A DNA stretch of 64,000 bases from Chinchilla lanigera. Taxonomy: Eukaryota; Chordata; Mammalia; Rodentia; Chinchillidae. Shown here piece by piece: positions 1 to 13,180 of the stretch. Both the position numbers and the translations under genes were made by a program. The stretch spans positions 4,466,398 to 4,530,397 of the forward strand of contig NW_004955437.1 of the NCBI RefSeq assembly GCF_000276665.1, read 5' to 3'. The notes below the pieces were generated by a model. The model was not told the DNA's origin. It worked only from the letters and a program-made list of their open reading frames with translations, and made no database searches. Each line of letters begins with the position of its first letter. Position 1 is the stretch's first letter.

Positions 1-899
1 TTCCTACACACCAATGAACTGGAAAAACATTAAGTAAGCCTTAAGGTCAAACAAAATATAGAGTAAAAACTAGAATCCAGAGAAATAAGTCATATTTTCC
101 CCGGGGAGCATCAACTAACCGAGGCGGCTGTGAATTTCTCTTTGCACATCATGGTGAGGCAGGGGAAAGCCCTCATATCCAAGGTGGGAGTCGCGTAGGA
201 AAATCTAATATAAATCTGAAACACCATAAGACTATGTTGTCTGTGTAGGGGTTGACTAGAAAGAATCCACCTGTCACAAGGGGATAGGAGGAAACTTGTT
301 CCGGCTAGCTTGCCCCTGAATAGGGAAAAAGTAGTTCCCCAAAATTCTTAATTCGCCAAGTTTGTGACATTAACTAACACTCATTCATATTACCTCTGCA
401 ATTTGAAGAAACTCAAGCTATGAATTTAATCCATGGTGATCTTAGGAGGTTCTAGTGGTACCTGATTAAAATAAACACAAATCTTCCCTGGTAAAATAGA
501 CCTTCAATTCAGGATTCAAAGAATCCAACCGTTAATTTCCAATTGACATGAGCCCATAGTCCATAGTTTAAAAACTGAGGCAGCTCAGTGGTACAGCATG
601 AGTAAGTTCCTGGATTTAATTACCACCACCATAAAAAAATAAATAAATAAAACATTTTAAATGTAGAGAGAAGCAAGGAACTCCGAGAAGGAGCTAACAT
701 GAACAACAGAAACCAAAACCATACCTACAAAGATCTTAGTAAATTGTTGGATGCAGGTCATAAAGTATGTTTTTACTGTATTTAACTTTAAAAGGTAACT
801 GATAATAAGTATTAAATAGGAAGCTATAAATGTGAGTTGTGTAGCTGAAAAAGAACCAAACAGAACTTCTGCAAACAAAAAGTAAATAAAATTTAAAAC
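1..899. other. AT-rich intron sequence, unassigned
   Basis: No exon or recognisable element apart from a decayed ID-like stretch near 577-640 (GCTCAGTGGTACAGC followed by an A-rich tail). Probably DNAH8 intron, by position. Confidence 0.4.
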
Positions 900-1482
900 C
901 TTTATTGTTTTATTGCTGCTGTAACAAACTACTACAAAATCAGCAACTTGTATATAAATTTATCATCTTATAGAACTGTAGCACAACACAAGTCTCACTG
1001 GTCTAAAATTAAGGGGCTGGTGATGTAGCTCAGTGGCACAGCACCTGCGTGGCAAGCACAAGGTTCTGAGTTCGATTCCCAGTACCAAAAACAAAACTAA
1101 GCTAAACTAAAGTAAAATTAAGGGTCTTGCGGCAAAGCTAACTTCCTTTCTGTAGGGATAGATCTATGTCCTTGTTTATGTGATTGGTTGGTAGAACCCA
1201 CTTTCTTATAGTTGAGTTAAAGATCTCAGCTCTCCTAACCCTAATCTCTCTTCTCCCTGTTGCTTTGTCTCTCTGACCCACCTTTTGACCTACTCTTCCA
1301 CTTTTAAGGCTCTCATGATTAGACTGGACCCACCTGGATAATCTAGGATAACATTCCTATATCAGGATCCTTAACCTTAATCACATGTGTAAAGTCTTGC
1401 CATGTAAGATGACATATTCACAGGTTCTAGAGATTAGGAGATAGACATATTTAAGGGTCCATTATTCTGCCTACCATAACAG
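900..1482 (-). mobile_element. MaLR-type LTR remnant, interrupted by an ID SINE
   Basis: Reads on the plus strand as the reverse complement of a mammalian MaLR-like LTR: an opening resembling TTGCTGCTGTAACAAACTAC, a middle with GATTAGACTGGACCCACCTG, and an end with CCATTATTCTGCCTACCATA. An ID element with its own target duplication splits it at 1015-1112. Family name inferred from remembered consensus, not from a search. Confidence 0.5.
1015..1112 (+). mobile_element. ID SINE (tRNA-Ala derived) with target duplication
   Basis: GATGTAGCTCAGTGGCACAG is the A-box region and GAGTTCGATTCCCAGTACC the B-box region, followed by an A-rich tail. An 11-bp direct repeat TAAAATTAAGG flanks it at 1004-1014 and 1113-1123. 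Confidence 0.9.
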
Positions 1483-1489
1483 ATTAGAT

Positions 1490-2860
1490 ATAGCCAAAGA
1501 GAGCATTAGAAAAATGGAAATAAATTCTGGTGATGTTTCACAAAAGAGAAAATAAAAGAAAAATATGAAAGAAAAGTTGAGAGACATGTAAACTAGTGTG
1601 ATAAGCTCTACTAGACATTTCAGCAAAGCTTCAGAAAGACAGAGTGAAAAAGAAAATACGGCAGGAGAACAAAATAACAACTACAAATTGGATGAACCCC
1701 AAGTAGGATAAACAAACAAACAAATAAATAAATAGCAATACATATATAGACATATCATAGTGAAACTATGGAAACAAAGAATGGCCAGAGATTTTTTTAA
1801 AACCCAAATTATCTTGGAAAAAAAAACAATTAAATTGATAGCCACATCCTCGAGAGTAGCAACAAAACTAGAAGAAAATAGTGTTTTTCATATACTAAAA
1901 TAAAATTATATGCTTAGAATTGTATACCAAGCAAAACCGTATTTTTTAAAGACAAGAAAAGAGATTTGTGTAGACATTTCACCAAAGAAGTTGTACGAAT
2001 GACCAATAATCACATGGAAAGATGTTCTCCCTTACTATTTGAAAGGAAAATGCAAATTAAAACCACAATGTGGTACCATGTCATACTTACGAGAATGCTT
2101 GTAATATACTATAACAAAACATCTACAATAACAAGTATAGGCAAAGATACAGGGAAAACTGAACTTTGTAATTGCTAAAGGCACTTCAATGCAATTTCTG
2201 CAAGCCACTTTGGAAAGCAGTCTGGCAGTTTCTTAAAATGTGAAGAATAGAGTAATAATACAACCCAATAGTTCATTCCCCAGTATCTACTGAGATGAAA
2301 AGACAGGTCCACACACAGACTTGCACATGAATGTTCACAGCTGCATTAGTCATGATAACCCCAAATAGAAATATGCACCAATTAGTGAAGAGATAAATGT
2401 GGTATAGTCATACATTATAAGAAAAGATAAGGAAGCACACACTGATACATGCTACAATATGAGTGAACTTCACAAGCATGCTTAAGTGAAGGAATCCAGA
2501 CACAAACGTCCATATGGTGAGTGTCTAGCTGTCGGAAATGTGCGGGAAAGGCCAATCTACAGAGATAGCAAGTCGACGAGGTGGAAATCGGGATTAACTA
2601 CAAACCCTTACAAGGCTTCTTTTCAGCGCGATGGAAATATTCTAAAATTAGACTGCAGAGATGGTTATAGAGCTCTGTAAGCTTATTAACACTCATTTAG
2701 TTGCCCACTTACAATGAGACAGATTGTTAAAGTTATTTTGCAAAAAAGAGAGAAAAAATAAGACATTTTCAAAAAAGAACAAGAGAGTCAACCATCACAC
2801 ACCATCAGTGGAGTTCATTCTGAAAAACATACTTTGGGAAGGAGGAAAATGAGCCTGATG
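1490..2860 (+). mobile_element. Old L1/HAL1 fragments (ORF1-like then ORF2 3' end and 3' UTR)
   Basis: 1680-1800 resembles the L1/HAL1 ORF1 3' region (GATGAACCCCAAGTAGGATA). 2000-2470 resembles the ORF2 end and 3' UTR (TGCAAATTAAAACCACAATG, then AAGCCACTTTGGAAAGCAGT). All frames are broken. The jump near 1965-2000 suggests an internal deletion or two insertions side by side. Confidence 0.6.
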
Positions 2861-3042
2861 AGAGACCTGGGGTTTGGGTCAATACATGGATAAATCTATT
2901 CAAGCATTATGGTACAGAACAATAACTATAGGTCTAATTGTAGGGTTATAAAACAAGGTAAAATTGAAACACTGGAATGTCAGAAGAGGAGTGATTGGAG
3001 TTAAAATTACCTAAGAATTTTTGCTTATGAAAAGTATAAATA

Positions 3043-3134
3043 GCTGGGGATTTAGCTCAGCAGCAAAGCACCTGCCTGGCAAGCGCAAGGTCATGAGTTC
3101 GATTCCTGGTACTGGAAGAAAAACAAACAAAAAA
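3043..3134 (+). mobile_element. ID SINE with 16-bp target duplication
   Basis: Intact A box (TTTAGCTCAGCAGCAAAGC) and B box (GAGTTCGATTCC) with an A-rich tail. Flanked by perfect direct repeats ATGAAAAGTATAAATA at 3027-3042 and 3135-3150. Inserted in unassigned AT-rich intron. Confidence 0.93.
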
Positions 3135-3150
3135 ATGAAAAGTATAAATA

Positions 3151-4612
3151 TATTACTTTTACACTTAAGAATGGATGTTATGATTGCTACGGTAACTAGT
3201 AAAGAAATGAAATAAAATACATAACTTCCAAACGAGCAGAGAGGGAAAAATGGAAAAAAAAAAAAACCTTATTTAGCAAGAGGCCAAAAAAGATGAAAGA
3301 CAAAACAAGCATGACACAGAAATTGTGGTGTACGAAAGGCAACATTTTATATTTATTCTGTGTATTTTATACACACATTTAAAACATTAGTGTATAGCTA
3401 CTATTTGATAAAAGGGTTTTTAAAAGAAGTAATCAGACAAGTGCACAAAGATTTATGTACAGGACTTTATAACAGTATTTGTAATAATAAATCCTGCTAA
3501 ATACCTAAAAATATCTACACAGTCAATAAAAATGGTGATGTACCTCTATGTTTTTTTGATACAGTGTCATTAGGAGTTTATAGAATAAAATAGCATTAAA
3601 AACCAGCTATTGAATGATGCAATTTTTCTTGATAATATTGTGCATACAGGTACAGAAGAAAAATCTAGAGGGGTATTTTGACAGTGGGATTTTTTAGTAT
3701 AGGTGCTGCCAAAGTGAGCACAGCAGTAGGTTTTTTTTGGTATGACAGGCTTTATATTTTTCTGCATGGTTCATTTTCTCGATAAGAAAGTATGATTTTT
3801 ATAATAGTATTAAAATTATTTTCATTTTGAAATATAGAGAGAAGGTAAAGCCCCACGGGCAAAGCCCATTTTAAGTGTCAAGAACAAGGGAGATGAATCA
3901 GTCGTCAATGTTTTAGGTTCCCTGAAGCGTGTCTTAAAGACCCTCTCTCACTGTGCCCCACGAGAAAGGTCTCCTCTAACACTTCTCTACAGCACATGGC
4001 AAGAGAGAATTACATTCTTTTCTCTCGTCATTCCTAGACATGAACTAAACAAGTGGAACTGCTGCAGTAGCAGTCAGAATCCTAAAGAGCTAGTGGTGGA
4101 GTTATCCAGGTCTCTTTGCTTATGAAAGAGCTGCATTTTGTGCAAATAGAGGGAAACTTATACAACTGTGCTTTCAATTCACTTCGGAATGAAGCTGAAG
4201 AATACAGGACCTAGCTTTTTTTTTTCTTTTTTTTTCATCTTTATCTGATTACTAGGTATAATAGCACATGTGAACTGAGACCTGTGTATCCAAAACACTG
4301 GATCCTTTCCAAAAGTCCTGGCTATGGTAAATGCATATGGCGGCAGGTTTTACTATGGGACTAGAAATCAATATGGTGAGTTACAGTCCTGTGTCAGACC
4401 TGGGCAAAGCTTCCAACCCATCCAGAGTTAAGGTATCACCTCCATGCTACCTCTTTACACATATCAACTTCATAGGGTCAGTACAGTAAAAATTGATTTG
4501 TAATAGATAAAGATCGATTTCATATATTTTATATATAATTTAAATTTTGTTTGAATTTTTCTTGTGACCAACCTCTATTCAGATAGGGTTTATCCCAAAA
4601 GACACACACAAT
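3151..4612. other. AT-rich intron, unassigned
   Basis: No exon found. 3420-3545 has the look of an L1 3'-end remnant but is too decayed to name. A T-rich tract lies at 4217-4235. Confidence 0.35.
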
Positions 4613-4753
4613 CAGTCCCCGACTTATGAATGGGTTTCATTCTGGGAGAATTGTTCATTAAGCTGGGTTGGTTCCTAAGCTGACGAAGTGAGTCTCATAC
4701 GGTTCACCTGTAAAGGTTTGCAATTTGAATGTTCATAAGTCATGGACTTACTG
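4613..4753. mobile_element. Palindromic MITE-like element (mariner/Tigger type, tentative)
   Basis: The left end reads CAGTCCCCGACTTATGAATG. The right end, reverse complemented, reads CAGTAAGTCCATGACTTATG, giving terminal inverted repeats of about 20 bp. TA follows the right end. No transposase. A related half-element may lie at 45889-46072. Confidence 0.5.
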
Positions 4754-5589
4754 TATTTTAAGAAGTGAAAGATGAGTATACAAAACCCATTTATGAATTG
4801 TGAAGTGTGGTGTAATTCCAATGGTTTAATTTTTTTTACTGGGGTGGTAATTACCATACATGGCGCAATCCCAGTTTTCAAAAGTCATCTAAAGTACAAC
4901 AAAATTACAAATAACTCTGAGGGAGAAAGCCCCACGAAAAGAGCTGGTGAGACAACAAACTGAAATTACCCAACGTAGAAGATCCACATGTTATTATCTG
5001 CATTTTTAAAGAAATTTTAATTTGCTTGTGATTCATGTTATTCTAGATTTCCCTATAGCATTAGCTACTGTAGAGACAGAACATGTAGTTGCATGGCTAT
5101 CAGGGAAGAGAGAGAGATCACCTCCACTGACATCTTCCAGAGAGCCGGGAAATACCGGGCAAGGCTGAGTAATGTTAGATCTCTGCCTGTATCATGTGCT
5201 CCATGTATCCACATTTCCCTGGACTCTTACAGTGCTGCTTCTTCTATCAGACGAGTCCCAATCTAGACTCGAAGTAATATAAACTACTTCTCCTCTGCCC
5301 TTCACTGGAACTGATGCAGAACCCTCAGAGGTAGCCTCTTCGTGGACGTCACCACCCAGGCTTTCAACCTCACCATCTGCCTTCAGAACTGCTCCAGACT
5401 CCTTGCCACAAAACCTGAAATTTTCAGAAGCCACACTCTGCATTTGTCCCTTGCCCCCCTCCGTACCCGACCCCGTGCTCTGAGTAAGCTGGACTTGCTC
5501 CCCAGTAACCCATGCACTTTGACATCTTCATGCCACTCCTTGGCTGCCCCTTGGTCCACGTCCTGTCTCGGTGTCTCCTGCTTATTATG

Positions 5590-5930
5590 TTCCTCTTCCC
5601 TGCCCTCTGCCTCTCCTGCCCTGGTGCTGCCGTCACTTCCTCCCACTCCACCTCAACCTGAAAATGCTGCACATGCTTCAAGGCACAACTCGAGCGTGGC
5701 CTCTGTCACTAGCTGTCTTTAGAATTTACCATGTTCCATAGCAACACGTATATAGACTCCGATTTTAGAGTGCACCAGATGATATTACAAAAGCATCTGC
5801 CATTCATCCGTTTTCCCTCGTAGGCTATGAGCCACAAGGGCAAGGACTGCATCTTACTCATCTCTGTTTCTCCATTCTGGCCAGACAATAAGTTCTCAAT
5901 AAATATTTGTTTGTTGAATTGAAGCCAGTT
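5590..5930 (+). mobile_element. L2 LINE 3' end
   Basis: Matches the remembered L2 3' terminus: CTTCAAGGCACAACTCGAGC, then GGGCAAGGACTGCATCTTAC, TCTCTGTTTC and finally CTCAATAAATATTTGTTTGT. The 5' limit is uncertain; 5340-5590 may also belong. Confidence 0.65.
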
Positions 5931-6232
5931 GGCTTGAATTTTATTAAACTTCAACTATAAAGGAGAACATTTCTCCAATATTTAAAGGGCATGAAAAGTT
6001 AATTGTCTGTTTCTTCTTATAAGTTGAGCACATAGTTATTACTATTTCTGCATTTCCTGGCAGTTTTCCACCTACCAAGGGATATATATTTAGCTCCTTG
6101 GATCCTTAACATTGGATGAGTTAATTTTGTTGTTTTCATAGGATTTGTATTTGTATTGTACTTTATATGACTTGTAAAAACTAGGATTGTGTCACACTCT
6201 AAAATTCAGAAAAGGGATGCAAATGGCTTTTG

Positions 6233-6233
<1 letters not shown>

Positions 6234-6266
<33 letters not shown>
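6234..6266 (+). repeat. (CA)n microsatellite
   Basis: Uninterrupted CA dinucleotide run of 33 bp. Confidence 0.97.
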
Positions 6267-6269
<3 letters not shown>

Positions 6270-9200
6270 TTAAAATCCAAACACAGAAGTAGAAAGATGT
6301 AATTTCAAGATGAAGAAAAGCTAACATATTATCAACATAGGTTTAAAGGTTAAAGAAAGAAAATCACAGTAAATTTCCATCTATGCTTAGAAAATCAGAG
6401 TTCATTCTTCTTGCTTATTCTAGCTATCAATAAAAAAGGAAAAGACCCCATGTCTGGGAGGTTCCAGGGGCCCCCTGGGCTCCCCCCCAGGTGGCACCCC
6501 ATCTGGAATGTACTCTGTGTCCCTGGTTGGTGCCAGCAGCGTCCACCACAGTGGCCATGACCATCTTCTGTGTCAGCTTGGCCAAATTCACAGGTACTCC
6601 CGGGATAGACTGAGAGAGACACTCCTGCTGCTACATCTCACCCAAGAACTCACTCTCACAGTGGGTGATTTTATTCTTTTAGGAGATGATCTGAAAAGAA
6701 TCCCAAGAACACACATACTGGGAAGGAGCCTTGAAGAGTTGGTCCATGTTGAACAGGTGCTGGACAAGCTCTCCAAATCATTTCCCCAGTCCACATTTTA
6801 TTAAGCATTGAGCATCATTTCTTGACATTCCAGGGCTGTACCACTTCCATCTCCTTTTCTACAATGTGATTTTATGTTTGCAAAGATGTGAAAGGCAGAA
6901 GCCAGTCAGCTGGCTATAATGGAGAATTGCAAATATCGCTATATGCCTCAAAAACCCAACAGCTTTCGGGAAAACAGTCCCCATAAATGCTCTGAGATGA
7001 AGCACAAGAATTGTAATATTCTGAGAGCATTGGTCCTAAGTTACGTCTTGAAGAAAATTTCTCTTCAGAATAAATAGGGGGAAGAAACTCATCTTGGTGG
7101 TTCTGGGGAGTTGGGGTTACAGATAATAAAAATGCAAAGCAACTGACAAACAGAATGGTCTATAAAAGAAACAATTAACTATCTAATGAGAGGTAAGTGC
7201 ACAGCCACATCCAAAGCAGGTTACATTGCTATACCCCTTTGCACATGAAATACCAATGAGTATAATTTTTAAAAAATCTCAGAAGTGTCAGTTAATACTA
7301 AAAGGAACACATTAAAATTGTCCTGCAAAGAAATGAATAGAAAAGTTGTCATAAGGCATTTGATAAATCTCAGAAGGTAGAAAAATAATGCATAACCACT
7401 AACGAGAAAAAGAGTCAAAATAAATAACTGCTTTTCACATCGAGATAGTTGAATTTGCAATCTTTGGTGCCTTGTAAATCTAGGTAATAAAATATGATTA
7501 AGCTATGCATTTTTATGGCCCCTGTCACCAAGATATCTAACCTCTTGGGAGAGAGTTTACTTATTTTAATACATTTATTTGGTTGGATCCCCACCTACCC
7601 CCTCAGCTTCTTCGGAGAGTCTGCATTTTGAGGCAAGGATGGAAGACAGAGACTTGTGTTCCCTTTCTCTAAATTTGTCTCTTCTCAAATTTATGGATAC
7701 AGACTTCAGAGGGCAGATTCAGATAAGCAGGGGACAGCCTGTGAGCCTATCTGGAAGCCAGTGTTGTTAAAGGATGTGGTCCACCATATAAAGTAATCAT
7801 TCCTCCAGCTGGGAGCATAAACACAGACTTAGCCAGTGTACCGTGGGGTCATCCCTGTCTCATGGCTTCACTGTTATCACTGCACAAATGTACTCAAACC
7901 TCTCACTTGGGCTCTGGTCCATGTTTCTCACCTCACTCAGATAACACTACTCAGAGTCCCCAGAGGACTCTGTAGCTCCCAACAGGCACTCCTACTCCCA
8001 ACTCCTCTGCTGTCCCACTTTCCAGACCAGGTATGTCCTGGATGTCTTAGGTTACTGCTTTCATTTCACACAGAAGTTGAGGAGCTCTATCTTGCTGGAA
8101 TGGAGAGGATTAGGTTTTAGCTGGGAAGCTGCATCTATTATTGCTTACTGCCTCCTGGTGGCTGCCAGGGGAATCACGACAAGGGTGCGGCGAAGAAGCT
8201 TTTCAAAACAGGAGGGTTCACTCCCCAAGATCAGTGGGGTTGGGATTCCACTCACCAGAAATTTCAGTGCCCAAAGGAAAGAAGAATTAAACTTTGGACA
8301 AAGCTCACCCAGAGACCATGAAAATTACCAGCTGTGGAGCTGGAGAACAGAGCCTATTGTCTGAGCAGGAGCAGAAATAGGCCAAGAAGTGCTAGGAGCG
8401 GGGACTGCGGTGGAGAGGTGGGTGGGAGGTAGAATCCTAGGTAGCCCAAATGGGAGGTGGAAAATGAAGACATAAGGGGTGGGGGAGCAGGTCTTACAGA
8501 CCAGCCAGTTGTCTCTGTTGGAAGTAGTCTTCTGTCAGAGACAGAAAGATCTGCAGCTGTGTACTTGACCTCACTCAGTGTGAGAAGAGATTGTGGTACC
8601 CTGACACTCTATTTTGGGAGCTGCTAGCTTAGGCACCCTCCAGCACGTGTGCCAGCGATGAGGTATGGGTCTCAGATGTGAAGAGTCGCTTGCCCAAAAG
8701 ACAGAAGGTTCCCCACTCCCTCTGCCACCTGTTAGCAGCAAAAACTGGGTGCAAACTACAGAAGCAGGCTCTCGGCCACTGCTGTGTGCACTGGACCCTA
8801 CCACTCCCTTGTGGGGCTTCCCTGCACCTTTGCTCCCTCCTGTCCTCTCCCCATTCTAGGAGCGCATCCTCCACATGTGGATTTACCCACGGGGTCTCTA
8901 AGCCTGCAGACTAGGTTGGAGAATTGGGCCTGGTCCGCGGTCGGTGATGCCCAGGAGCTTGCCCTGTATTCTAAGTGCTGGGGAAACTGCTGAGCTGGAG
9001 CAGAGGTATGGGAGACGTGGGCTCAGTCTGGGGCTTTTTAAGGCTGAGTTTCCTGAAAGACATCCGATTGGACATCATACGGACACTGTCTAGATGACTG
9101 TGGGCGCAGAGCAGAGGTCTGGAAGACCTTGGCATTTCCTCTGAGATGCCCTGGCACAGTCCAGCACAGTGGCTGAACAGGGCTGCCCTGCCGGATCACA

Positions 9201-9479
9201 CTGGGAGGCTGCACATTCCTTCTGGAGGGGGACTACAGTGGTTTCAAGCTGTCATCAGACGTTAGATAGAGGCCTACAGAGCTAGCGCTACCTCCACACT
9301 TCTATAGCAAGTTTACTGAATGAGCGGGACTCATTATCAGATTGGGTCATGGGAGGAAAAGGCCATTTTATTCCCTCCTACTCTGTACGGGGTCCAGCTC
9401 ATTCAAGCAGGTTGAAGCCTAATTTGCCTAACTTTGCAGTTAAATATGAAAACATAGAAGAGATCTAATTTCCTTGGAC
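6267..9479. other. Unassigned intron sequence
   Basis: No exon of DNAH8 and no repeat I can name with confidence. 6395-6830 has moderate GC and a long chance open frame on each strand. 8100-9250 is relatively GC-rich, but no frame carries a recognisable domain. Confidence 0.35.
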
Positions 9480-11200
9480 AGCACCATTTCTAAAAATTGA
9501 CTGCAGTGATAACAGACAATAAAGACAGATATCAAAAAACTAGTACCACCCAAAACCATTGGGCCCAGATGATTTCAATACAGAATTGTGCCCGACTTTG
9601 TACAAAAGGACCCAATGCTACAAAAATTGTCCGAGAGTCTAGGAAACTTCCAAATTTGATGAAGCAAATATAACACTCATTGGTAATGAGACCCAATAAA
9701 GATATTACAAGAATCTCATTTATGAATATCACTGCAAAAGTCCCCAGGGAGCTGTAATAGAGTCCATTATTACATTAAGAGAATGTTGGGACTGAGTAGT
9801 ATTAATTGCAGAAGTGCATGGATCATTTGAATCAGGAAATCCATTCATATTATTCACCAAATTTTTATACATTGGGGGAGAGCCATCTGATTATCACCAT
9901 AGATGCGGAAAAGGCATTAAGCAAAATTGAACACTCATTTGTGATGAAATAGAGAAGTAAATACACAATGATAACTAGGCAAATCCCAGAAAAAAAAACA
10001 TAGAGTCTCTAAATTTTAAACAGGGTGCCATCGAAGAGCAAGCCCAGAAATGGGCTGAATACCTGCAGAAATCCTCTCTATGTTAAAGAAAGCACCTCGG
10101 GTCCCTGATGTTATGTAGAAAAAGGTAACACTGCGTACACACTTACTCAAATGGTTAAAAGAACGAAATACATAACATGAAATCATACAAATACTGGATG
10201 AAAATACGGGTTCTGCCTTTATAGTCTGATGTGGGAAAAGCCTTTTTGACTATTGCCAAAAGCCTAGATATCAAAGAACTAGCACCACCAACAACAGAAC
10301 TAGAAGTACAAGAATGCAGAAATGAACTCAGAAATTTGACCGTGGAGAGACAGAAGCAAAACATAAATGACAACAAAACAGAATGTAGAGCAGAAAACAG
10401 CAATGAAACAAACACTGGAAACAGAGTCGTAAGCAGAGTCTGTTCAATGCGTATCACAAATAAAGGGCTATTAGCCCTAATTTTTTTTAAAAAGTCTAAA
10501 AAAGAAAAAAAAAGAAAAAAAGCTTCATTTGAAAAATGGGCAAACTATTTATAAGTAGTTTTTATTATATCAAAGTAGCTCTTAAATATATGAAAAATTC
10601 CTCCATTCAACTCAAAATAGGAAGTAAATTAAAACTACATGAGATAGCATTTGTCATTTTCATACTGGTGAAAATTCCAGCACCATACCACCACTCTCTT
10701 GATGAGATTCTGAAAGGCCAGATGGGCTCAGGGGCAGCAAATGAGAATGCAAAATAGATCAGCCCCATGGAAAGGACTGAGAAAGGGAGAGGGAGGCTGA
10801 GGGGGAGGGGGAGAGAGAGGGAGGGGGAAGGGAGGCAATCCCTACACCTTGATCTAGCAATGCCACCCACAGCCATTGACCTAAAAAATACATCTCCAGT
10901 AATAGTAGAAACCACAAGCATAAGGTTGACTGAGGATTGTCTGAGTTTCTAAAATACTGGAGCCAATTCAAATGGCCATCCATACAGGAGAATGGTTGGA
11001 CCAATTATGACCTATATGGACAATGGGGCAGCAGGAAGCTCTAAACAACAAGGAAGCAATCTATGGACTGCTATGTGGTGAATTATACAGGATACATTGT
11101 TAAGTGAGAAAAAAAACACAAAACATATTTCACAAACTCTAGCAACTTGGGCAACTTGATGTAAGAAAGAAAGGAAAATAAGACCAGTATGCATAAAGGT
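9480..11200 (+). mobile_element. L1 ORF2 remnants and 3' end
   Basis: Broken ORF2 reverse-transcriptase sequence at 9535-10080, followed by more 3' sequence at 10540-11130 (for example AATGGCCATCCATACAGGAG, the familiar L1 C-terminal stretch). Many stops and frameshifts. A purine-only stretch interrupts it at 10765-10830. Confidence 0.65.
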
Positions 11201-11305
11201 TACACGAAGGCAAAACGCAATCTAGGTAAGATAAATCAGAAAATAATGTGTTTACCCACAAAGAAAGGGAGGAGATGGGTTGGAAGGGCTATGCCTTCTC
11301 TAAAA

Positions 11306-11401
11306 GGGGCTGGGGATTTAGCTCAGCGGCATAGCACCTGCCTGGCAAGCGTGAGGTCGTGAGTTCGATTCCTGGTACTGGAAAAAAACAAAAGAAAACA
11401 A
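11306..11401 (+). mobile_element. ID SINE
   Basis: Near-consensus ID: GGGATTTAGCTCAGCGGCAT for the A box and GTGAGTTCGATTCCTGGTAC for the B box, then an A-rich tail. CTTCTCTAA occurs on both sides as a probable short target duplication. Confidence 0.9.
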
Positions 11402-11923
11402 AAGGCTTCTCTAAGAACACCTTGGTATGATGCTGAGCCTTTTGGCCTTGTTCATATTTTACATATTTAAAACAAAAATACAGATGGGGAAAGCTAAAAT
11501 GTAATACAAACAAAAAAGTGGATGTAACTATATATTGACTAACAACGTAACCACACAGATAAAGACAATTAAGTAGCTTTTGAACACAATATTCTGTATG
11601 TCCCCACTGGGGTATATCCCTAGAGCAAAAACAACTTCCAGGAAATCTTGACCTCTAATGAGTATATTTGCTGTTGGTAGTGGTATCAGTGTATTAACTC
11701 CAAGTGAATGGGAAAATAGACCCAAGTTTCTCACAGCAGGAAAAAGGAGATTTTTTTTTTTTAATTTCTGAGAAAGGAGATATTAACAATGCATGGGAGG
11801 AGACAAGGAATACTCTTGAGGTTTACAACTAGAATTGGGGTTGTTAGTATTAGCTCATGACATTTCACAAAATATGTACTTACTTTCCTAGGTCTGTCTG
11901 CTACGAGGGCCTAAAATACATGT

Positions 11924-11947
11924 ACACACACACACACACACACACAC
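11924..11947 (+). repeat. (CA)n microsatellite
   Basis: Short CA run followed by an AGA-rich stretch up to about 11982. Confidence 0.9.
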
Positions 11948-12589
11948 TCTGAAAGAAAGAAGAAAGAGAGGAGAGAGAGAGAAATAAATGTGGTTATATG
12001 TGAGGTATAACATTAGATATATAAATATGCAGATATATGGAGATATAAATATAGAAAGAGAACAAGCACATGGAATTAAATGTTAATAAAAGGCCAGAGC
12101 CTAGGTGGAATATATATAAGGGCTCACTACACTGGGATCTTTCCTGGGATTTGTAATAGTTCACAATAAGAAGCTGAGGAGCCTCCAATCTCAATTACAT
12201 AGTAGTCGTTTTTCTCTGCACTTTTCTAGCTCCGGTTCATCTTTCTTGAGAGCTAGTGACTATAACTTCCTATGGCAATCAAGGCGGAAGACGCCATCCT
12301 TCCAAACCAGAGTGAGAGGTTTTCAACTTTGTAGTACCTACTCTTTGAGAAGACTCTGCCAAGCCTGAGAGGACTGGATTCTCCAGGAATCAGGGATTAT
12401 GAGTCCTCAAGCTCTTGTCAAGGATAGAATCCAAGCTCAGAGCCCTAACGTGAAGGTTTTCAATGACAAGTTTATAAGTGTGTGGAGAGTCGCTCACTAT
12501 TTTTCTACCCACTCACACAAAATCAACATGAGACTGTTTTACAGGCTAGCACTGCATTCGGGTTCTTGATAATCTAGAAGGATTCAGTG

Positions 12590-13180
12590 TCATTGATTCT
12601 GTCAACAAACAGCTCTGGAGCACCAGGTATACTCATAGCCTTGGAGATACTGTGGTGAAAATGGACAGAAGTTCTAGGTGCGATGGAATATAAAGTCTTA
12701 GTGGTGGCTGACAAATAACAGCAGATATATAATTAAAATACAGCCCATGTCAGTTGGTGACACAAACTACAGAGCAAAGCAGGGCATGAGGATAACATCT
12801 GGGCAGGGGTTGGGGGACAGGACTGCACTTGTAAATACAGTTGCTATGGAGCCACTGGAAAAGTGATATTTAAGCAAAGACTGAAAAGGGTAAGGGGGGC
12901 GAGCCACATGATACCTAGCGGAAGTGTGGGAGAAGAGATTTCAGGGAGTACAAGCTGTCATGTGTGGGAGCCTTGGGACCTGGCTGAATAACGGAGCTGT
13001 GGGGGCTGGGGCTGGGCAGGCAGGAGTCAGGAGAAGACAGAAGCCAAGGTCTGGAGTGGGGGAGCAGGCGGATTTGCAGGTTATCTGTACACAGGTTACC
13101 TTGACCTTGACCCGGAGTGAGACGGGACCTCAGGAAGGCTCTGAGCAGAGGAGAGATGTGGTCCAGCTCGCATTTTAAAA
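12590..13180 (-). repeat. Ancient mammalian interspersed repeat (L2-like, tentative)
   Basis: Reads like the widespread motif chain seen in old mammalian repeats: a CTGTCAACAAACAGC start, GATATTTAAGCAAAGACTGA, AGCAGAGGAGAGATGTGGTC and CATTTTAAAAGTCTC near the end. Related text appears at 15195-15610. I associate it with L2-class sequence in antisense, but cannot confirm the family without a search. Confidence 0.4.

Noticed and set aside
5342..5722. 126-codon plus-strand open frame
   Set aside because: Its 3' part overlaps the L2 3' end. The composition is Ser/Pro/Leu-rich with no domain, and the opposite strand is also open, as expected from GC-rich low-complexity sequence.
6395..6830. Possible processed pseudogene (open frames on both strands, phrases that look protein-like)
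   Set aside because: No family could be recognised in any frame and no poly-A tail or target duplication was found.
10767..10952. Gly/Arg/Glu-rich open frame
   Set aside because: Comes from a purine-only stretch inside L1 sequence.
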